From contig NZ_KI912268.1 of the NCBI RefSeq assembly GCF_000242615.2, forward strand, positions 3,234,441-3,298,440: a stretch of DNA of 64,000 nucleotides, given 5' to 3'. This stretch comes from Holophaga foetida DSM 6591 (lineage in GTDB: Bacteria > Acidobacteriota > Holophagae > Holophagales > Holophagaceae). Each line of letters starts with the position of its first letter. The stretch's first letter is position 1. The position numbers and the translations under genes are program-made. Of the stretch, positions 35,524-44,004 are shown piece after piece. Under the pieces are notes generated by a model that was not told the DNA's origin, ran no database searches, and was given only the letters and a program-made list of their open reading frames with translations.

Positions 35524-36051
35524 ATGTCCATGGCGGATGCACACAGGGAGGCGGATCGGGCGGCGCTGGACGCTTGGATGGAGGTCCCTGTCGTGGACCT
35601 GATCCGCCATCTCATGGAGCACTACCACTGGGAGACCCGTCACGGGATGGCGGAGCTGGAGAACCTGGTGGAAGAGGCGGCGCTCATGGAAGGGCACCAC
35701 TTTCCCGAACTCCTGGCCATCCGCGATGAGGTTGATCTCTTCTGCAGAGAGATGCGCGACCACCTTCGGATGGAGGAGGCCACCCTGTTTCCGGCCATTC
35801 TCGCCAAGGAGCAAGGGCGGGCGTTCCAGATGGACAAGGAGATCATGGAGCCCCTTGAACTCTTCGAGGATGAGCACAATGCCGCCGCGGGGCTGCTGGT
35901 CCGGATCCATAAGCTGACGGAGGGCTTCCAGCCACCGGAGTCGGCCCAGGCTCTCCAGAGAAGGCTCTACCATGCCTTCGAGGTGCTGGCGGACAGCCTC
36001 ATGCAGCACATCTATCTCGAGAACGAGGTTCTCTTCAAACGTGTGCTATAG
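35524..36051 (+). CDS. Hemerythrin-like di-iron protein (RIC/YtfE type)
   Basis: A 175-residue helical protein. Metal-binding His/Glu residues recur in the RIC pattern: LMEHYHWETRHGMAEL, REMRDHLRMEEATLFPA, EDEHNAAAGLL and LMQHIYLENEVLF. YtfE/ScdA-family proteins carry a di-iron site and help repair iron-sulfur centres damaged by nitric oxide or oxygen. This copy has no clear ScdA N-terminal Cys motif. The ATG at 35524 has AAGGAG six bases before it; an in-frame upstream start at 35452 is less likely. The following operon encodes about a dozen Fe-S clusters, a suggestive neighbour. Confidence 0.8.
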   Translation: MSMADAHREADRAALDAWMEVPVVDLIRHLMEHYHWETRHGMAELENLVEEAALMEGHHFPELLAIRDEVDLFCREMRDHLRMEEATLFPAILAKEQGRAFQMDKEIMEPLELFEDEHNAAAGLLVRIHKLTEGFQPPESAQALQRRLYHAFEVLADSLMQHIYLENEVLFKRVL

Positions 36052-36156
36052 CTCATAGCTTCCCATTTGCGGAATCGAGAATAAATTCCCTTTTGCAGGT
36101 GAATAACATCTTCGATTACCATGGTGAGTGAATAGAGCTTCAATAGGCTAAGTGCG

Positions 36157-36187
36157 TTGTTTGTGTAGAAAATTTCATCTTGATAAT
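36157..36187 (+). promoter_or_regulatory. Candidate promoter of the transhydrogenase operon
   Basis: GATAAT (36182-36187), preceded by TT, is a good -10. TTGTTT 19 bp upstream could be a weak -35. A start near 36193 would give a ~22-nt leader carrying the GGAGG ribosome site at 36202-36206. The surrounding 160 bp are AT-rich compared with the rest. Confidence 0.35.
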
Positions 36188-36214
36188 ACCGTATGACTAC
36201 TGGAGGTTTTTGTG

Positions 36215-36688
36215 ATGTCGGTTACATCCTATACTTACTTTGACCTGCAGGCGGTTGAGCCCTGCAGGGGGGATGGCAGTCAGGTCATTCCGCTGCTTCA
36301 GGTTGTCCAGGAGAAGCACGGCTACGTGCCTGAAGGCGCCATCAGGGAGATCTGCGAAATCACGGGCACACCCGAGAGCGACATCTTCAGCGTGATCACC
36401 TTCTATAAACAGTTCCGGCTTCAGCCACCTGGCAAATACTTGATCAAGGTCTGCGATGGCACCGCCTGCCACGTGATGGGCGCCAGCACCCTGTTGGACG
36501 TGCTCTATGACAGCCTGAAGATCGAGACGGGTGACACCACGGCGGACGGTCTCTTCACCATCAGCCCTGTGGCCTGTCTGGGCTGCTGCTCCCTGGCGCC
36601 GGTGATCATGGTCAATGACGAGACCTTCGGCGGCCTGACGCCCCAGAAGGTCCGCGTGATCCTCAACGACTACCGGAAGAAGGGCTGA
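36215..36688 (+). CDS. stnA: NuoE-like [2Fe-2S] subunit of an Stn-type transhydrogenase
   Basis: A 157-residue thioredoxin-like ferredoxin subunit. Cluster ligands C80 and C85 (KVCDGTACHVMGA) and C121 and C125 (CLGCCSLAPV) match NuoE/HydC/HndA. It passes electrons to or from the NuoF-like subunit. GTG at 36212 and ATG at 36215 are both possible; GGAGG lies 8 bases before the ATG. The gene opens a three-gene operon (29 bp to the next gene). The combination with a NuoF-like and a GltD-containing large subunit matches the Sporomusa-type Nfn, StnABC, rather than HydABC, because no hydrogenase H-cluster domain is encoded. Confidence 0.75.
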   Translation: MSVTSYTYFDLQAVEPCRGDGSQVIPLLQVVQEKHGYVPEGAIREICEITGTPESDIFSVITFYKQFRLQPPGKYLIKVCDGTACHVMGASTLLDVLYDSLKIETGDTTADGLFTISPVACLGCCSLAPVIMVNDETFGGLTPQKVRVILNDYRKKG

Positions 36689-36717
36689 TCCAGCTCTCCC
36701 TTGTGACGAGGACAATG

Positions 36718-38484
36718 ATGAAAAAGATTGTGGTTGGAATGGGCACCTGTGGCGTCTCTGCCGGGGCCGCCAAGGTGCTTGAAGCCTTCAAGGGCCTGGT
36801 GGCCTCCAATGCCGATAAGGCAGAACTGGCTACGACGGGCTGCGTGGGCATGTGCTACCGCGAGCCCCTGGTGGAGATCTGGGAGGGCGATCACCGCACC
36901 CTCTACGGCGATATGACCGCCGAGAAGGCCAAGGAGGTCTTCGATGGCCATGTCCTCGGGGGCGTTGAACTTTCCCAGTACGTGGCCCTGAAGGATTACA
37001 GCGAGGGGCCCGAATTCTCCTACCTGGACCGTCAGGTGAAGGTCGTGCTGCGGAACTGCGGCTTCATGGATCCTGATTCCGTCGAGGAATATGAGGCCCG
37101 GGATGGCTACAAGGCCATCCAGAAGGCCCTGAAGGAGATGACGCCTGCCGACGTGATCCAGACGGTCCTGGACTCCGGCCTCAAGGGGCGGGGCGGTGGC
37201 GGCTTCCTCACGGGCATGAAATGGAAGTTCGCTGCCGCCTCCGTCAGCGACACCAAATACATGATCTGCAACGCCGACGAGGGTGATCCCGGGGCCTTCA
37301 TGGATCGTTCGGTGCTGGAAGGGGACCCCAACTCCGTCATCGAGGGCATGATGCTCGCGGGCTACGCCATCGGCGCCGAGCACGCTTACATCTACTGCCG
37401 CGCCGAGTACCCCCTGGCGGTGAAGCGGCTGCGGAGCACCATTGAGAAGCTCAAGGCCAAGGGCTACCTCGGCCACAACATCTTCGGCTCCAGCTTCAGC
37501 TTCGAGGTGAAGGTCAAGGAGGGCGCTGGCGCCTTCGTCTGCGGTGAGGAAACGGCCCTCATGGCCTCCATCGAAGGCAAGCGCGGCACACCGCGCCCCC
37601 GTCCCCCCTACCCCGCCATCAAGGGGCTCTGGGGCAAGCCCACCAACATCAATAACGTCGAGACCTTCGCCAACGTGCCCTGGATCATCCTCAACGGCGC
37701 CGAGAAATACGCCGCCATGGGCACCGAGAAGAGCAAGGGCACCAAGGTCTTCGCCATCGCGGGCAAGGCCAAGCGCACCGGTCTGGTGGAAGTCCCCATG
37801 GGCCTCACCATCAAGAACGTGGTCTTCGATGTCTGTGGCGGCATCAAGGACGATCGGCCGTTCAAGGCGGTGCAGATGGGCGGACCCTCCGGCGGCTGCA
37901 TCCCGGCCTCCCTGGCGGACACCATCATCGACTACGAGCAGATCACCAAGACCGGCGCCATCATGGGCTCCGGTGGCATGGTGGTCATGGACGACACCAC
38001 CTGCATGGTGGAAATGGCCCGCTTCTTCCTCACCTTCACCCAGCTGGAATCCTGTGGCAAGTGCACCTCCTGCCGCATCGGCACCCTGCGGATGCTGGAG
38101 ATCCTGGAGGAAATCGTCGCCGGTCGCGGCAAGGAAGAGCACCTGGCGCAGCTCGAGGAGCTGGGGCAGATCATCAAGGGCTCCTCCCAGTGTGGTCTGG
38201 GCCAGACCGCCCCCAACCCCGTGCTCACCACCATGAAGTATTTCCGGGACGAGTACGAGGCCCACATCCGCGAGCACCGCTGCCCCGCCCACTCCTGCGG
38301 CGCCCTGGTGAAGTTCGTGGTGAACGAGGTCAAGTGCGTGGGCTGCACCCTCTGTGCCCGCCAGTGCCCCGCCAAGTGCATCAGCGGTGAGGCCAAGAAG
38401 CCCCACCTGATCGATGAATCCCAGTGCATCAAGTGCGGGAAGTGCTACACCGTCTGTAACTTCAGCGCTATCAGCAAAGTTTGA
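36718..38484 (+). CDS. stnB: NuoF-like NAD(H)/FMN subunit of an Stn-type transhydrogenase
   Basis: A 588-residue diaphorase subunit. Domains in order: N-terminal thioredoxin-like [2Fe-2S] domain (GTCGVSAG, TTGCVGMC, residues 8-46), the NADH/FMN-binding Rossmann-like domain (LKGRGGGGFLTGMKW, 155-169; NADEGDPGAF), an SLBB domain, the N3-type [4Fe-4S] site (ESCGKCTSCR, C446/449/452), and a C-terminal bacterial ferredoxin with two [4Fe-4S] motifs (CVGCTLCARQC, CIKCGKCYTVC). This layout equals HydB/HndC/StnB, the flavin subunit proposed to bifurcate electrons. An upstream GTG (36703) and ATG (36715) exist; GAGG spacing favours 36718. Confidence 0.85.
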   Translation: MKKIVVGMGTCGVSAGAAKVLEAFKGLVASNADKAELATTGCVGMCYREPLVEIWEGDHRTLYGDMTAEKAKEVFDGHVLGGVELSQYVALKDYSEGPEFSYLDRQVKVVLRNCGFMDPDSVEEYEARDGYKAIQKALKEMTPADVIQTVLDSGLKGRGGGGFLTGMKWKFAAASVSDTKYMICNADEGDPGAFMDRSVLEGDPNSVIEGMMLAGYAIGAEHAYIYCRAEYPLAVKRLRSTIEKLKAKGYLGHNIFGSSFSFEVKVKEGAGAFVCGEETALMASIEGKRGTPRPRPPYPAIKGLWGKPTNINNVETFANVPWIILNGAEKYAAMGTEKSKGTKVFAIAGKAKRTGLVEVPMGLTIKNVVFDVCGGIKDDRPFKAVQMGGPSGGCIPASLADTIIDYEQITKTGAIMGSGGMVVMDDTTCMVEMARFFLTFTQLESCGKCTSCRIGTLRMLEILEEIVAGRGKEEHLAQLEELGQIIKGSSQCGLGQTAPNPVLTTMKYFRDEYEAHIREHRCPAHSCGALVKFVVNEVKCVGCTLCARQCPAKCISGEAKKPHLIDESQCIKCGKCYTVCNFSAISKV

Positions 38485-38495
38485 GGACCGATTCC

Positions 38496-41400
38496 ATGGC
38501 CAGTGTCACCTTCAAGCTCAACGGCAAAGAGGTCGTTGCCGACAATTCTAAGACCATCCTTCAGGTCGCTCGGGACAACGGGGTGGATATCCCGACCCTC
38601 TGCTACGACCCCCGCCTCCCCCCCTACGGCTCCTGCCTGGTCTGTGTGGTGGAAGTCCGCAACATGGGGCGCACCCTCATGTCCTGCACTACGCCCGTGG
38701 GCGAGGGCATGGACATCTGGACGGACAGCGAGTCAGCCCTCAAGGCCCGCAAGTCGGCCCTGGAGATGCTGCTCTCCAACCACTACGCCGACTGCCGTGG
38801 GCCCTGCTACGTGAAGTGCCCTGCCAATGTCGATATCCAGGGTTACCTGGCCTTCGCCAATGCCGGGCTCTACAAGGAGGCCCTGGATCTCATCCGTGAG
38901 ACCAACCCCATGCCCCTCTCCTGCGGCCGCGTCTGTGTGCGCTACTGCGAGGCCAACTGTCGCCGCCAGGATGTGGACTCCCCGGGTGCCATCAACTTCA
39001 TGAAGCGCTACGTCGCCGACCTGGAATACGATCGCCTGGGCACGCCCGAGCCTGTGCCCAGCAACGGCAAGAAGGTGGCCATCGTGGGTGGCGGTCCTTC
39101 GGGCCTCACCTGCGGCTACTATCTCCGCCAGCAGGGCTTCGAGGTCACCATCCTCGACAAGCAGCCCAAGCTGGGCGGCATGCTGCGCTACGGCATCCCC
39201 GAGTACCGTCTGCCTCAGGCCGTCCTCGACAAGGAAGTGAAGCAGCTCCTGTCCGGCGGCATCCAGGTCCGCACCGAGGTCAAGCTGGGCCAGGACTTCA
39301 CCCTGGACAGCCTCAAGGCCGAGGGCTTCGATGCCATCTACCTGGCCCTGGGTTCCTGGGTGGCCAAGGGCATGGGCCTTGAGAACGAGAACCACCCCAA
39401 TATCCTGCCGGGCATCGTCTTCCTGGAGGGCGTGAAGCGTAACGGTCCCCCGGAGCTGAAGGGCAATGTGGCCATCGTGGGCGGCGGCAACACCGCCATC
39501 GACGCGGCCCGCACCGCCCTGCGCTGCGGCGCCGACAAGGTGACGGTCCTCTATCGCCGCACCCGCACCGAGATGCCCGCCGATGATATTGAAGTCGAGG
39601 ACGCCATCGAGGAGGGCGTGGAGTTCGCCTACCTGACGGCCCCCAACAAGGTGGTGACCGAGGGCGACAAGCTCCTGGGCCTGGAGTGCTATCTGATGGA
39701 ACTGGGCGAGCCCGACGCCTCGGGGCGCCGCAAGCCCGAGAAGGTCAAGGGCAGCGAATTCCTCTTCAAGGCCGACTGGGTGGTTTCCGCCATCGGTCAG
39801 GACCAGGACCTCTCGGGCCTCAAGAACCAGACCCTGGGCGAGATCAAGACCACCAAGTGGAACAGCATTGAGGCCGATCCCGAGACCCTGCTCACCAGTG
39901 TGGAAGGGGTCTTCGCCGGGGGTGACGCCATGTCCGGCCCCGCCGCCGCCATCGACGCCATCGCCGCCGGTGGCCGGGCCGCCAAGATCATCGAGAAGTG
40001 GTTCAAGACCGGCAAGGTCGAGAAGTTCCAGGCGGGCTTCCTCAGCAAGCGCGCCGTCCTGGAGGTTCCCACCTCCGACTTCTTCGTGGGCTACCAGAAG
40101 GCCGAGCGCCCCGAAATGCCCAAGCTGGACCGCCACGAGCGGGCCAAGAACTGGGAGGAGGTGGACCTGGGTGTCACCGCCGACCAGGTGAAGGCCGAGA
40201 CCAACCGCTGCCTCTCCTGCGGCTGCAACAGCGTCTTCGATTGCGATCTGAAGGTCTTCTCGGGCAACTATGATGTCCAGCAGGAGCACTTCAAGGGCAA
40301 GCTCAAGAAGCACAAGATGGATGATCGGCACCCCTACATCATCCTGGATGCCAACAAGTGCATCCTGTGCGGACGCTGCGTGCGCTACTGCGGTGAGCTC
40401 ATCAATGTCAGCGCCCTGGGCTTCATCGACCGCGGCTACGATACGGTGGTCAAGCCCAGCCTCAACAAGGCCCTGGCCGATACCACCTGCATCTCCTGCG
40501 GCAACTGCATCGAGGTCTGCCCCACCGGCGCCATCACCTTCAAGGCGAACCTGGAGAAGCCCGGTCCCTACCGCACCGCTCCCTACCGCTCCGCCTGCTC
40601 CTTCTGCGGCGTGGGCTGCGAACTCGACATCAACCACTCCGGGCGCGACTACTTCTTCGTCACCGCCAAGCCCATCGATCCCTTCATCGAAGGGGAACTT
40701 TGCGCCAAGGGCCGTTTCGGAACCTACTATGTGGGCTCCAGGGATCGCATTGCCAACCCCGAGCTGAAGGGCAGGGGTAAGGTGGAGATGGGGGCTGCCG
40801 CCAGCGCCCTGGCTGCGGGCCTCAAGGCCTTCAATGGCGAGGAGATCCTCTTCCTGGCCTCCCCCCGCATCTCCAACGAGACGGCCTTCCTCTTCGCCTC
40901 CCTGGCCAAGCAATTTGGTTCCCGCAATGTCTTCGCGGCGGAGGACCTCCGTCGGCCCTCGCTCCCGGGCGCCATCGCTTCCACCCTGAAGCAGGAGGCC
41001 GTGGAGCAGGCAGACCTCATCGTCACCGTGGGCGAGAACGTGGTGACGTACAACCCGGTCTTCGCCTTCAAGGTTCGCCGGGCCCTCACGGCCGGTGCCA
41101 AGCTGATCCACGTCGGCCCCGCGGATCTGGCCTGGAAGCGTCTGGCCACCTGCCACATCCCCTGCGCTGCCGGGGAAGAGGCCCAGGTGCTTTCGGCTCT
41201 GTCCGGCGCCATTCTCAAGGCCGGTCTCCAGGATGGCGCAAGCGTGGCCACCGCTTCGAACGCCGCCGCCCTTCAGGGCTTCGGCTTCGCGGCTGCTTCG
41301 GAGGCCATCGAACGCGCAGCCGCCTTCTTCAAGGACGCTGCCAAGCCAGCCGTGATCGTGAACCGGGATGCCGCTGCCGGGAGCGATGGCTCGGAACTTC

Positions 41401-42035
41401 AGTGGGCCGCCGATCTGGCACTCCTGACGGGCGCCGGGCTTCTGGTGGTCCGGAACGAGGCCAATGGCCAGGGCTTCCAGGACATCGTCTATGGTGGCGG
41501 CTTCGCCTCCAGCGATGATCTGGTCAAGGCCCAGGCTGCCCTGGCTTCCGGCGCCATCAAGGCCGTGGTCCTGCTGGGGGTCGACCCTGAGGCGCTGCCC
41601 TGTGCCGAGGCGCTGGCCAAGGTCCCGTTCACCGCCGTCCTCGATCTCTTCGGAACCGAGGCTACGGAGCGCGCCGATGTGCGGGTGCCCCTGAGCCCCC
41701 TCGCCGAGGAGGACGGTTCCACCGTTGCCTTCGACGGTCGGGTGATCAAGTTCCGCCGGGCCTTCAAGCCCCTGGCAGGCTTCGACAACGTCAGCTTCCT
41801 GGGCGAGGCTCTCCAGGCGACGGGCGGGACCAAGCTGGACCTGACTGGTGTGCGCAGTGCCATTGTGGGATTGCTCCCTCGCTATGCCACCCTCTCCAGC
41901 GAGACTCCCAACGTCTACCTGGCTGATGCCGCTCCCAGGGCCTTCTGCCTGGCGCCGATGCTGGGGACTCCGGTCAGCAGCTACGCCTCCGCCACGACCT
42001 TCACGCGTCGCTGGGAAAAGACGAATCATCTCTAG
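38496..42035 (+). CDS. stnC: NuoG-GltD fusion large subunit of an Stn-type transhydrogenase
   Basis: A 1179-residue Fe-S flavoprotein. Residues 1-75: NuoG-type [2Fe-2S] domain (C36, C47, C50, C64). 90-110: His-ligated [4Fe-4S] site (H96, C100, C104, C108). 115-560: GltD/NfnB-like module with two [4Fe-4S] half-motifs (C143, C147, C151, C155) and two dinucleotide sites (AIVGGGPSGL near 196, AIVGGGNTAID near 325) for FAD and NAD(P). 570-680: further cysteine motifs including two ferredoxin sites (C622-C632, C665-C675). 701-1179: molybdopterin-oxidoreductase-like domain opening CSFCGVGC. The Cys/selenocysteine that binds Mo in formate dehydrogenases is absent (AAEDLRRPS at that place), so this domain is probably structural, as in NuoG. 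Predicted to exchange electrons between NADPH, NADH and ferredoxin. Confidence 0.82.
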   Translation: MASVTFKLNGKEVVADNSKTILQVARDNGVDIPTLCYDPRLPPYGSCLVCVVEVRNMGRTLMSCTTPVGEGMDIWTDSESALKARKSALEMLLSNHYADCRGPCYVKCPANVDIQGYLAFANAGLYKEALDLIRETNPMPLSCGRVCVRYCEANCRRQDVDSPGAINFMKRYVADLEYDRLGTPEPVPSNGKKVAIVGGGPSGLTCGYYLRQQGFEVTILDKQPKLGGMLRYGIPEYRLPQAVLDKEVKQLLSGGIQVRTEVKLGQDFTLDSLKAEGFDAIYLALGSWVAKGMGLENENHPNILPGIVFLEGVKRNGPPELKGNVAIVGGGNTAIDAARTALRCGADKVTVLYRRTRTEMPADDIEVEDAIEEGVEFAYLTAPNKVVTEGDKLLGLECYLMELGEPDASGRRKPEKVKGSEFLFKADWVVSAIGQDQDLSGLKNQTLGEIKTTKWNSIEADPETLLTSVEGVFAGGDAMSGPAAAIDAIAAGGRAAKIIEKWFKTGKVEKFQAGFLSKRAVLEVPTSDFFVGYQKAERPEMPKLDRHERAKNWEEVDLGVTADQVKAETNRCLSCGCNSVFDCDLKVFSGNYDVQQEHFKGKLKKHKMDDRHPYIILDANKCILCGRCVRYCGELINVSALGFIDRGYDTVVKPSLNKALADTTCISCGNCIEVCPTGAITFKANLEKPGPYRTAPYRSACSFCGVGCELDINHSGRDYFFVTAKPIDPFIEGELCAKGRFGTYYVGSRDRIANPELKGRGKVEMGAAASALAAGLKAFNGEEILFLASPRISNETAFLFASLAKQFGSRNVFAAEDLRRPSLPGAIASTLKQEAVEQADLIVTVGENVVTYNPVFAFKVRRALTAGAKLIHVGPADLAWKRLATCHIPCAAGEEAQVLSALSGAILKAGLQDGASVATASNAAALQGFGFAAASEAIERAAAFFKDAAKPAVIVNRDAAAGSDGSELQWAADLALLTGAGLLVVRNEANGQGFQDIVYGGGFASSDDLVKAQAALASGAIKAVVLLGVDPEALPCAEALAKVPFTAVLDLFGTEATERADVRVPLSPLAEEDGSTVAFDGRVIKFRRAFKPLAGFDNVSFLGEALQATGGTKLDLTGVRSAIVGLLPRYATLSSETPNVYLADAAPRAFCLAPMLGTPVSSYASATTFTRRWEKTNHL

Positions 42036-42053
42036 ACTCTGGTGATTCACATT

Positions 42054-42094
42054 TCAGGCCCGGATCGCGCCAACGGTCCGGGCCTGAGTCTTTT
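42054..42094 (+). terminator. Rho-independent terminator of the transhydrogenase operon
   Basis: TCAGGCCCGGA (42054-42064) pairs perfectly with TCCGGGCCTGA (42077-42087) around 12 nt, followed by GTCTTTT. It starts 19 bp after the stnC stop and separates this operon from the CoA-transferase genes. Confidence 0.85.
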
Positions 42095-42284
42095 GGGACC
42101 CCGGTCACAAGTTTTTTAGATTTGGCCTTCTCTTCCCTCGTCAGGCGAGCCAAAAAAGTGGCTAGGATAGGGGAGCGGCAAGGTGGGTTGTGCGGAGCGT
42201 GTGGCCTTCTTCCGCCTGGACTGGTCTTATCAAGTGCGGGTGTGGATCCCGCAGGTTGCCTATGTCTACAAACAGGAGGGTCTA

Positions 42285-42971
42285 GTGATAGAGAAACCCA
42301 TCATCACTGCGGCTGAAGCAGCCGCCAAGATCAAGGAAGGGGACACCATCATGATCGGTGGCTTCATGGCCTCCGGCTCCCCTTACACCGTCATCGATGC
42401 CATCAAGGAGACTGCTCCCAAGGGGCTCACCCTGATCTGCACGGATACCGCCACCCATAACTTCAAGACCAATGTGGTCAATGGTATCGGGATCCTGGTG
42501 GCCAACAAGCAGTTCAAGAAGATCTTCGCCAGCCACATCGGCCTCAATCAGGAGACCCAGCGGCAGATGAATTCCGGCGAGACCGAGGTCGAGCTGGTGC
42601 CCCAGGGCTCCCTGGCCGAGAAGATCCGGGCCGGCGGCGCCGGTCTGGGCGGCATCCTGACCCCCACTGGCGTGGGCACCGAGGTCCAGGAAGGCAAGCA
42701 GGTCATCACGGTGGACAACAAGGCGTACCTGCTGGAACTGCCCCTCACCGCCGACGTGGCCTTCGTGAAGGCCAAGAAGGGCGACAAGGCCGGCAACTTG
42801 GTCTATGCCGGGACCGCCCGCAACTTCAACCCCATGATGGCCACCGCCGCCAAGCTGGTGGTTGCCGAGGTGGAGGAACTGGTGGAGATCGGCGAGATCG
42901 ATCCCAACGATGTTCACACCGCGTCGATCTTCGTGGATTTCATCGTCAAAGCTGAAAAGCTGGACATGTAA
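42285..42971 (+). CDS. 3-oxoacid/acetoacetate CoA-transferase subunit A
   Basis: A 228-residue class I CoA-transferase alpha subunit. KIKEGDTIMIGGFMASGSP near residue 14 is the CoA-transferase family 1 signature, and QGSLAEKIRAGGAGLGGILTPTGVGT is strongly conserved among AtoD/CtfA/ScoA-type proteins. It moves CoA between short-chain acids such as acetate, butyrate and acetoacetate; the exact pair is not evident. The frame is open from 42183, but the GTG at 42285 has AGGAGG five bases upstream and begins at the family N-terminus. Subunit B follows after 10 bp. The preceding 249 bp hold a terminator and presumably the promoter. Confidence 0.88.
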   Translation: MIEKPIITAAEAAAKIKEGDTIMIGGFMASGSPYTVIDAIKETAPKGLTLICTDTATHNFKTNVVNGIGILVANKQFKKIFASHIGLNQETQRQMNSGETEVELVPQGSLAEKIRAGGAGLGGILTPTGVGTEVQEGKQVITVDNKAYLLELPLTADVAFVKAKKGDKAGNLVYAGTARNFNPMMATAAKLVVAEVEELVEIGEIDPNDVHTASIFVDFIVKAEKLDM

Positions 42972-42981
42972 GGGGGACGGC

Positions 42982-43644
42982 ATGGAATACGTAGCCAACA
43001 AAGAGAATATCGCCAAGCGCATCGCCCGCATGTTCCACAACGGCGACGTGGTCAACCTGGGCATCGGGCTTCCGACCCTGGTGGGCAACTACGTCCCCGA
43101 GGGAATCACCATCATCCTCCAGTCCGAGAACGGCATGATGGGCCTTGGCCCTGCCCCCGAGGCCGGCCAGGAGAACTACGACGTCGTGAACGCCGGCGGT
43201 TCACCCGTCAGCGTCCTCACCGGTGGCTGCTTCTTCGATAGCGCCACCAGCTTCGGCATCATCCGGGGCGGCCACGTGGACTACACGGTCCTGGGCGTGC
43301 TGGAAGTGGACCAGATGGGCAACCTGGCCAACTACAAGGTGCCGGGCAAGATGGTTCCCGGCATGGGCGGCGCCATGGACCTCGTGTCCGGTGCCCGGGT
43401 GGTGATCGCCTCCACCCTGCACTTCGAGCCCTCGGGTGCCTCCCGCATGAAGCGCCACTGCACCCTGCCCCTGACCGCCGCCCGCGAAGTCAACTTCGTG
43501 GTGACCGACCTCGGCCTCTTCGAGGTCGTGGGCGACCGCTTCCACCTCCGCGAAGTCTTCGCTCCCTACACGGCGGAGTTCATCAAGGAAAAGACCGACG
43601 CCGATATCGTCATCGACACCGATTGCCGCGTCGTCGAACTCTAG
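42982..43644 (+). CDS. 3-oxoacid/acetoacetate CoA-transferase subunit B
   Basis: A 220-residue beta subunit. The catalytic glutamate lies in QSENGMMGLGP near residue 51, which forms the covalent CoA thioester; VVNLGIGLPTLVGNYVP and the ending LREVFAPYTAEFIKEKT are typical of AtoA/CtfB/ScoB. AAGGGGG precedes the ATG. Together with subunit A it makes a heterotetramer used in short-chain acid activation or fermentation. A terminator follows immediately. Confidence 0.9.
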   Translation: MEYVANKENIAKRIARMFHNGDVVNLGIGLPTLVGNYVPEGITIILQSENGMMGLGPAPEAGQENYDVVNAGGSPVSVLTGGCFFDSATSFGIIRGGHVDYTVLGVLEVDQMGNLANYKVPGKMVPGMGGAMDLVSGARVVIASTLHFEPSGASRMKRHCTLPLTAAREVNFVVTDLGLFEVVGDRFHLREVFAPYTAEFIKEKTDADIVIDTDCRVVEL

Positions 43645-43661
43645 TCTTCGTGCTTTCCTGG

Positions 43662-43697
43662 AAACCGGAGGCCGTCTTTGGCGGTCTCCGGTTTTTT
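43662..43697 (+). terminator. Rho-independent terminator after the CoA-transferase genes
   Basis: AAACCGGAGGCCG pairs with CGGTCTCCGGTTT (one mismatch) around a 7-nt loop and runs into six T residues, 17 bp past the stop codon. Confidence 0.88.
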
Positions 43698-43785
43698 CTG
43701 TGGATTGGTGAGATTCTGTGAGATTTCCCGCCGGTCTGAAGGTGTAGGATGCGGTGGCGGGCTTCCGGCCGCCAAGGAGGACACC

Positions 43786-44003
43786 ATGAACCATCTGATC
43801 CCAGCGGCCCTGGTTTTCCTGGCCATGCCTGCCACGGCTGGCGGGCGATGGCAAAGGAACTGGGCATCAAGCCCGGTTCAGCGGAGTTCCATGCCCTGAA
43901 GCGTGGGGATCTTCGCTTTGATGGCAGGCCCCAGGGTGGCCAGGGTAAGGGTAAGGACAAGGAGCGTGGCAAAGGCCACGGCAAGGGGCGGTCGAACGGG
44001 TAG
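43786..44003 (+). pseudogene. Frameshifted small secreted Gly/Lys-rich protein
   Basis: AAGGAGG is ideally placed before the ATG at 43786. The frame begins with a good signal peptide (MNHLIPAALVFLAMPATAGG) but then reads into 17 unrelated residues and stops. In another frame, from the GGCGGGCG run at 43840-43847, an open sequence continues AMAKELGIKPGSAEFHALKR, then a Gly/Lys/Arg-rich tail, to the stop at 44001-44003. Adding one G in that run would join signal peptide and tail into a ~72-residue secreted basic protein. Either the gene is broken, or the base is missing from the sequence, or frameshifting occurs. No family recognised. Confidence 0.55.
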
Positions 44004-44004
44004 G

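Noticed and set aside
36215..38484. Electron-bifurcating [FeFe]-hydrogenase (HydABC)
   Set aside because: NuoE/NuoF-like subunits fit, but no H-cluster motifs (TSCCPxW, MPCxxKKxE) occur in the large subunit.
38496..42035. Formate dehydrogenase catalytic subunit
   Set aside because: The molybdopterin-like domain lacks the catalytic Cys/Sec, is short at the C-terminus and follows a GltD module.
38733..42050. 1105-codon minus-strand open frame opposite the large transhydrogenase subunit
   Set aside because: Composition is Gly/Ala/His/Glu-biased with no domain, while the plus strand encodes ordered Fe-S and flavin motifs.
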